64,000 nucleotides of DNA from Archivesica marissinica (taxonomy: Eukaryota; Mollusca; Bivalvia; Venerida; Vesicomyidae): contig CM026403.1 in the NCBI GenBank assembly GCA_014843695.1, forward strand, positions 10,280,111 through 10,344,110, given 5' to 3'. Both the position numbers and the translations under genes were made by a program. Below the pieces are notes generated by a model that had not been told where the DNA came from, searched no databases, and was given only the letters and a program-made list of their open reading frames with translations. Of this stretch, positions 60,701-64,000 are shown in pieces; position 1 is the first letter of the stretch, and every line of letters starts with the position of its first letter.

Positions 60701-62823
60701 ACGAGAGTGATTTATATAAGTTGTTAGAACTTGCTTCGCAATCGTTGTAAAATAAATATAAAGCTTAAACTTAAATGTATAGTGTGAATATGTGAAACTT
60801 ATGTTTGTATGTTATGAAGGTACAAAATAAATTTTTTTTAAAACGAATGAAAAAAAGAAAGGTGACTGCCCTCAAAGAGAGACGTCTACACTCCCTCAAT
60901 TCCCCCAACCGGAAATGGTTCACAATTTTGCATATTGTATGGGGGTGAAACAAGTAAATATATGTTGTTTTCTTGTTGTACGATAATTAATTCTAATGTT
61001 GGCAATTTGTTTTGTTTGTTCTTTGAGTTTAAAGTCGCACCAACAGCTTAGGTCATACGGCGACATTCCAGCTGGTGGAGGAAGATGCCGGGTGCAGTAT
61101 TGCAGGCATGGACTGGCACCCAGGTAGAACCACTAACCTACCACAAGCCAGCTGGATAGCTTCCTCACATGAAATAATTTGACACCGCCATTGGTATTTG
61201 AACCTACAAACAAGTGATTTGCAGCAATCAATGACCGTAACCACAACACCAGCGATGTATAATTACTGTGCTTTCCTCACCTGATCTAGGGTTATATGTG
61301 TAGATATGGCCTCTGGTTTCTCCAATGTTACACACTCGTAGAGAACATCTGAGAGTACCTGTAGCAACTCCTCATGCTGAAATGATAGACACATTTCACT
61401 CATCGTACCTGTCACACCTGTACTGTCACACCTGTTGACAGTACTGTCACACCTGTACTGTCACACCTGTTGACAGTACTGTCACACCTGTTGACAGTAC
61501 TGTCACACCTGTTGACAGTACTGTCACACCTGTACTGTCACACCTGTTGACAGTACTGTCACACCTGTACTGTCACACCTGTTGACAGTACTGTCACACC
61601 TGTACTGTCACCTGTACTCACACATGTACTGTCACACCTGTACTGTCACACCTGTACTGTCACACCTGTTCTGTCACACCTGTACTGTCACACCTGTACT
61701 GTCACACCTGTACAGTCATCTACCTGTATATTTACACCGGTCAGATTAGCGTAGTTATTAGCATGCTCGTTTCCTCACCAATGCAACCTGGTTTCAATAC
61801 TCGGACGATGATATATGCGAGATTGTACGGTGGTCGTCACCTGTACACTATTCAAAATGTACGACCATCACACATCTATCTATCATCCTCTAATGTCAAA
61901 CGTCTTGCGGGGATGTAGGCATGTGATAGAACATTATAATTTATTGAAGAATTCAAAAGAAAAGTAAATTGTTTCTTTATTATAGTTTCACCCATATTGA
62001 AGGGCCAGCCATTACTGACTTATGATACACATTTTTATGAACATCAGTACTTCCAGAATACTATCCTTGTAGGTCAAGCGCCAGGCTATAATCAGTAACC
62101 ATTACTAGCTGGCGGCAACAAGCCATATCAGAACAAACCCATGACGAGGATCGAACCCTCGACATCACGCTCCGTAGGCGGATCCCTTAACCACTAGGCC
62201 CACAGAGACGGTTGCGGTGAGAGTTATCACCCATAACCTTGCTGTCGGAGGTGAAGACTTTAATACTTACTGTATCACCATGGTTACTGAAGAAATATTC
62301 TGTGAGAGCTATGACCTTGCTGTCGGAGGTGAAGGCTTTAATACTTACTGTATCACCGTGGTTACTGACGAAATATTCTGTGAGAGCTATGACCTTGCTG
62401 TCGGAGGTGAAGGCTTTAATACTTACTGTATCACCATGGTTACTGAAGAAATATTTTGTGAGAGCTATGACCTTGCTGTCGGAGGTGAAGGCTTTAATAC
62501 TTACTGTATCACCGTGGTTACTGAAGAAATATTCTGTGAGAGCTATGACCTTGCTGTTGGATGTGAAGGCTTTAATACTTACTGTATCACCGTGGTTACT
62601 GAAGAAATATTCTGTGAGAGCTATGACCTTGCTGTTGGATGTGAATGAAGGCTTTAATACTTACTGTATCACCATGGTTACTGAAGAAATATTCTGTGAG
62701 AGCTATGACCTTGCTGTCGGATGTGAAGGCTTTAATACTTACAGTATCACCGTGGTTACTGAAGAAATATTCTGTGAGAGCTATGACCTTGCTGTCGGAG
62801 GTGAAGGCTTTAATGATGTCAGG
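51638..62823 (-). CDS. Gene U: C-terminal 208 residues of an unrecognised protein (5 exons)
   Basis: Joined exons 62743-62823, 61281-61376, 59276-59498, 53346-53477 and 51638-51732 give 627 nt ending in TGA, phases 0,0,1,1. I do not recognise the family. Visible blocks: DIIKAFTSDSKVIALTEYFF, HEELLQVLSDVLYECVTLEK, FQWTSLGVSQLKLIYTYYNL, TLSTIDRLKTIFDKWLNENL, VRSLSSVLVWYNIPSPANLA and the end LHVSTLMMLLNAWKTDR. Spacing of Leu and charged residues suggests alpha-helical repeats; no signal peptide, membrane segment or catalytic motif is seen. The N-terminal part lies beyond the right edge or upstream of 62823. That it is a real gene rests on five acceptor/donor pairs whose phases all agree and on near-normal codon use. 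Four of its nine visible splice sites carry junction-derived arrays. Confidence 0.82.
51690..52980 (-). repeat. 80-bp array of the intron / gene U terminal exon acceptor
   Basis: About 16 copies. Minus-strand unit: tatatacag|GTGTACCCAGTC + TACCTGCCTTGTACAACACC + CTGTCACAGCTGTATAG then cacactatatactactgaca. The exon-like stretch matches the first 45 nt of the terminal exon. AG is retained in all units; some have extra acatgt. The period is not a multiple of three. Confidence 0.95.
53045..53272 (-). mobile_element. SINE family B, copy
   Basis: Complete minus copy 75 bp downstream of the 53346 donor; cgaagcgaacgcgcatccac head region at the right. Confidence 0.87.
53346..53477 (-). CDS. Gene U internal exon (ENLLVLVRYMKG...)
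   Basis: Acceptor atgaattatattgtag|AGAATCTG, donor ATCGATG|GTATGT; 132 nt. With the G of the previous exon it begins Glu-Asn: ENLLVLVRYMKGESVKGTNV, ends SPANLANISID. A large array starts exactly at its acceptor. Confidence 0.85.
53480..56925 (-). repeat. 48-bp array beginning at a gene U acceptor
   Basis: About 70 copies of attcatagattaaccgggca + ccatcatggacagattgttt + acaatata. Minus strand: ctatgaattatattgtaaac AATCTGTCCATGATGGTGC, against the real junction tatgaattatattgtag|AGAATCTGCTCGTGTTGGTGC. Unit 1-10 are diverged (agcaccagtatggacagata); the rest are homogeneous. In array units the AG is changed to AA, so most are not acceptors. Confidence 0.93.
56926..57203. other. Intron spacer of gene U
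   Basis: 57118-57182 (agcaaaattccaaaactcat ttcgtaaaatatggtatgaa) resembles 3258-3320, a short dispersed repeat. Confidence 0.5.
57204..58173 (+). mobile_element. Tigger/pogo-like element, 970 bp, internally deleted
   Basis: TA target duplication (57202-57203, 58174-58175); left CAGTCAAACTTCGTTGTCTC, right GGCAACAAAGTTTGACTG. Subterminal repeats of ctcgaac. Retains the 3' end of a transposase ORF. Confidence 0.9.
57740..57803 (+). pseudogene. C-terminus of a Tigger/pogo-type transposase
   Basis: gccgacttaaataaacacaa... reads ADLNKHNTAKQTTIGDYFKK then TGA. QTTIGDYF fits the PCNA-interacting (PIP-box) consensus Q-x2-I-x2-Y-F, a feature reported for pogo transposase. The rest of the ORF is deleted. 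Confidence 0.7.
58295..58700. repeat. 42-bp minisatellite
   Basis: About 8 copies of ctatagtaaactacatgctg + gaaacagcaatatggaacct + tc; a 50-bp block atatcacctttaaaatggtt tgttcttgtg occurs at both ends (58335 and 58708), implying a larger duplication. Confidence 0.93.
58790..59276 (-). repeat. 28-bp array of a gene U exon donor
   Basis: About 16 copies. Minus unit: GACTG|GTTAGTACTTGTATAGAACATGT. The real junction is TTGAATG|GTTAGTACTTG at 59276. A distal copy (58821-58870) retains 25 nt more exon (AAAACTATCTTTGATAAGTG G). Some units have A for the first G of GT. Confidence 0.93.
59276..59498 (-). CDS. Gene U internal exon, 223 nt
   Basis: Acceptor tgttgccag|GTAACACG, donor GTTGAATG|GTTAGT; phase 0 to 1. 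Encodes VTRRSEFQWTSLGVSQLKLI, YTYYNLEHSSVLPG, a polar Ser/Glu/Gln-rich linker, and TLSTIDRLKTIFDKWLN. Longest gene U exon seen. Confidence 0.86.
59622..59842 (+). mobile_element. SINE family B, copy
   Basis: aagtcgtgatggatgcgcgt tcgcttcaggtgctaaaggt, ccggagttcgagccccactg; tail gcaatcgagctcaaataaat. The head lacks the A-box bases. Confidence 0.87.
59843..60554. other. Intron spacer of gene U
   Basis: 60194-60260 holds a tRNA-like head (tggtggtcgagtggttaaat ... gtttaagaccatcc) without a recognisable SINE body. No exon seen. Confidence 0.5.
60555..60775 (+). mobile_element. SINE family C, copy
   Basis: caggttcgatccttggaccg, ccagatcggacaggtgggtt, tail aagttgttagaacttgcttc gcaatcgttgtaaaataaat. 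Confidence 0.87.
61023..61255 (-). mobile_element. SINE family D2, copy
   Basis: aaagtcgcaccaacagctta, gatagcttcctcacatgaaa, ggtatttgaacctacaaaca. Ends 26 bp from the donor of the 61281 exon. Confidence 0.78.
61281..61376 (-). CDS. Gene U internal exon, 96 nt
   Basis: Acceptor tgtctatcatttcag|CATGAGGAG, donor CTAGATCAG|GTGAGG; phase 0 to 0. Encodes HEELLQVLSDVLYECVTLEK then PEAISTHITLDQ. Confidence 0.86.
61410..61715. repeat. 16/33-bp array near an acceptor
   Basis: Mixed units gtcacacctgtact and gtcacacctgttgacagtact, about 20 copies. It starts about 35 bp upstream of the 61376 acceptor, but the unit contains no exon sequence. Confidence 0.93.
61740..61835 (+). mobile_element. SINE family C, 5' fragment
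   Basis: ttcctcaccaatgcaacctg gtttcaatactcggac, gcgagattgtacggtggtcg; body missing. Followed at 61878-61920 by a reverse SINE A tail (taatgtcaaacgtcttgcgg). Confidence 0.65.
61975..62218 (-). mobile_element. SINE family F, copy 2
   Basis: Minus orientation; head at right gtctctgtgggcctagtggt, B box gagggttcgatcctcgtcat; body matches 48235-48480. Confidence 0.82.
62215..62745 (-). repeat. 78-bp array of a gene U exon plus donor
   Basis: About 7 copies. Minus unit is 72 nt of exon (ATTAAAGCCTTCACCTCCGA ... GGTGATACA) followed by only 6 intron bases, GTAAGT, then the exon sequence again. Every unit keeps ACA|GTAAGT. 26 codons per unit, frame open (VSIKAFTSDSKVIALTEYFF) except where one unit has 5 extra bases near 62641. 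Confidence 0.96.
62743..62823 (-). CDS. Gene U exon (PDIIKAFTSDSK...)
   Basis: Acceptor attgccatttcag|CCTGACATC, first donor GGTGATACT|GTAAGT; 81 nt, 27 codons, phase 0 to 0: PDIIKAFTSDSKVIALTEYF then FSNHGDT. Most upstream exon of gene U that I can see. Confidence 0.82.
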
Positions 62824-62942
62824 CTGAAATGGCAATATAATGTACATATCATAAGTAGCAAGAAGATGTTATCATTGAATGTCGAATGTTCCAAGCCTGG
62901 AGAGTTTCAAGGAAGAAGGATGTAATTCGTAGTAGCTTCTTT

Positions 62943-63092
62943 TGTTTGGGTGTAAAGCCACACCAACGGCTTAGGTCACACGATGACTCTCCAACTACTA
63001 TTGGTGGAGGGAGAATGAGCCAAGATGCCACTTCGAGCAGTATTGCAGACACCCAGATAGAACCACCGACCTTATTAGTAGCATACTAATGA
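62943..63092 (-). mobile_element. SINE family D2, partial copy
   Basis: gtgtaaagccacaccaacgg cttaggtcac, gatgactctccaactactat; the head is missing. Confidence 0.7.
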
Positions 63093-63149
63093 TCCCTGAG
63101 CTGTATCATGACAAAATGTGCAGACAATTAGATATTTGATTATTGTCAT

Positions 63150-63375
63150 GGAACTATATTTCACAGAATGGGATTACCGGTATTTCCATGTGTCATGGCA
63201 CTATATTTCACAGAATGGGATTACCGGTATTTCCATGTGTCATGGCACTATATTTCACAGAATGACCACAGAATGGGATTACCGGTATTTCCATGTGTCA
63301 TGGCACTATATTTCACAGAATGACCACAGAATGGGATTACCGGTATTTCCATGTGTCATGGAACTATATTTCACT
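63150..63375. repeat. 47/61-bp tandem repeat
   Basis: About 4-5 copies of catggcactatatttcacag + aatgggattaccggtatttc + catgtgt; longer units repeat aatgaccacag. Confidence 0.92.
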
Positions 63376-63471
63376 GAAAGGGAACACTATCACTAGATCT
63401 GATCAAACACTCGATTATTTGCAAATGTTAAAACATTTACCTCGACACACGTTTGTGATGATTGATCTACA

Positions 63472-63590
63472 GTGAGAGACTTGGCTAACATACTTCTGTA
63501 TCCCTGAAAGAAAATACGAGATACAATGGGTGAGAGACTTGGCTAACATACTTCTGTACCCCTGAAAGAAAATACGAGATACAATGGGTG
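63472..63590. repeat. 61-bp direct duplication
   Basis: Two copies of gtgagagacttggctaacat + acttctgtaYccctgaaaga + aaatacgagatacaatgg. Followed by a family B head fragment (gttcgcttcaggtgtgaaag). Confidence 0.9.
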
Positions 63591-63649
63591 GAAGTTATGA
63601 AAGTGGTAGAGTGTTCGCTTCAGGTGTGAAAGATGGGCACCCGGGTACA

Positions 63650-64000
63650 GTTAGTCGTTGTTAGAATATTATTATTATTATACCATTCTTATTGTGCGCC
63701 CGTATCATATAAAGATTACACGTTCAAAAGCGCTATACATAAACATGTAACATAACACACATATAACAATAAAAATCAAAAGATTACAAAATATAGAATG
63801 CAGGGTTAAAAGCATGTGATAAAAGTATGGATATTTTTTTATAATTTCAATTGATACATGTTTTAAACATACGCATTAATAATTAGGAAGTTGAGAACGG
63901 GTGAGTATGATAACCTGAGTACGGTAGTCTAATTGTCCATGGCGCTCACTGTTACCTGTGCTTGGGGGGAGGAGGGGGGTTTATGTTACCTGTGCTTGGG
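63650..64000. other. Right-edge spacer
   Basis: No exon recognised. tgttacctgtgcttgggg is repeated at the very end (63951, 63983), perhaps the start of another array. Confidence 0.4.

Noticed and set aside
61410..61715. Junction-type array at the 61376 acceptor
   Set aside because: Adjacent but about 35 bp away, and the unit lacks exon and acceptor sequence.

Overview
Eukaryotic (metazoan) genomic DNA, most likely a lophotrochozoan and plausibly a bivalve mollusc. That guess rests on intron-rich animal genes, many tRNA-derived SINEs, Tc1/pogo/TTAA-type DNA transposons and CR1/Jockey-like LINE remnants; no sequence here fixes the species. Two runs of exactly 1000 N (16821-17820, 37637-38636) are assembly gaps. 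By hand estimate about 24 kb of the roughly 62 kb of real sequence is tandem repeat. Nearly all long open frames are translations of repeats; the real genes are short exons recognised from splice signals, phase and homology.

Four genes, all on the minus strand, read right to left. (1) Gene U, 62823-51638: the last five exons (208 residues and stop) of a protein I do not recognise. (2) HHIPL, 44531-43476: one 352-codon first exon of a secreted Hedgehog-interacting-protein-like protein, with a TATA box upstream. (3) A CDP-alcohol phosphatidyltransferase related to phosphatidylinositol synthase (CDIPT-like), 31845-19825: six exons, start codon and complete catalytic motif; the C-terminal exon is not seen. 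(4) ETFDH, electron-transfer-flavoprotein:ubiquinone oxidoreductase, 12644 to beyond the left edge: six exons encoding residues 1-198. Exon phases match at every join I could check. The products belong to separate pathways (ciliary or unknown, secreted, ER phospholipid synthesis, mitochondrial electron transfer), so no functional cluster is implied.

The main observation: at least seven tandem arrays are built from an exon-intron junction of the gene they lie in. The unit contains exon end plus splice site, and the array runs into the intron from that junction: ETFDH exon 6 donor (48 bp), CDIPT-like exon 4 donor (63/68 bp, 3.2 kb), CDIPT-like exon 2 acceptor (60 bp), and in gene U two donors (78 bp, 28 bp) and two acceptors (80 bp, 48 bp). 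In most, every unit keeps a usable-looking splice site and several have periods divisible by three. Other arrays are seeded from transposon ends (TTAA MITE, Tigger-like TIR, a MITE subterminal region, a SINE tRNA head). The window therefore looks like a genome in which local tandem amplification repeatedly nucleates on splice junctions and transposon termini.

The remaining DNA is introns and spacers holding at least seven SINE families, two TTAA-flanked MITE families (with empty sites visible in this same window), Tigger-like and Tc1 elements, a foldback element and decayed LINE pieces.
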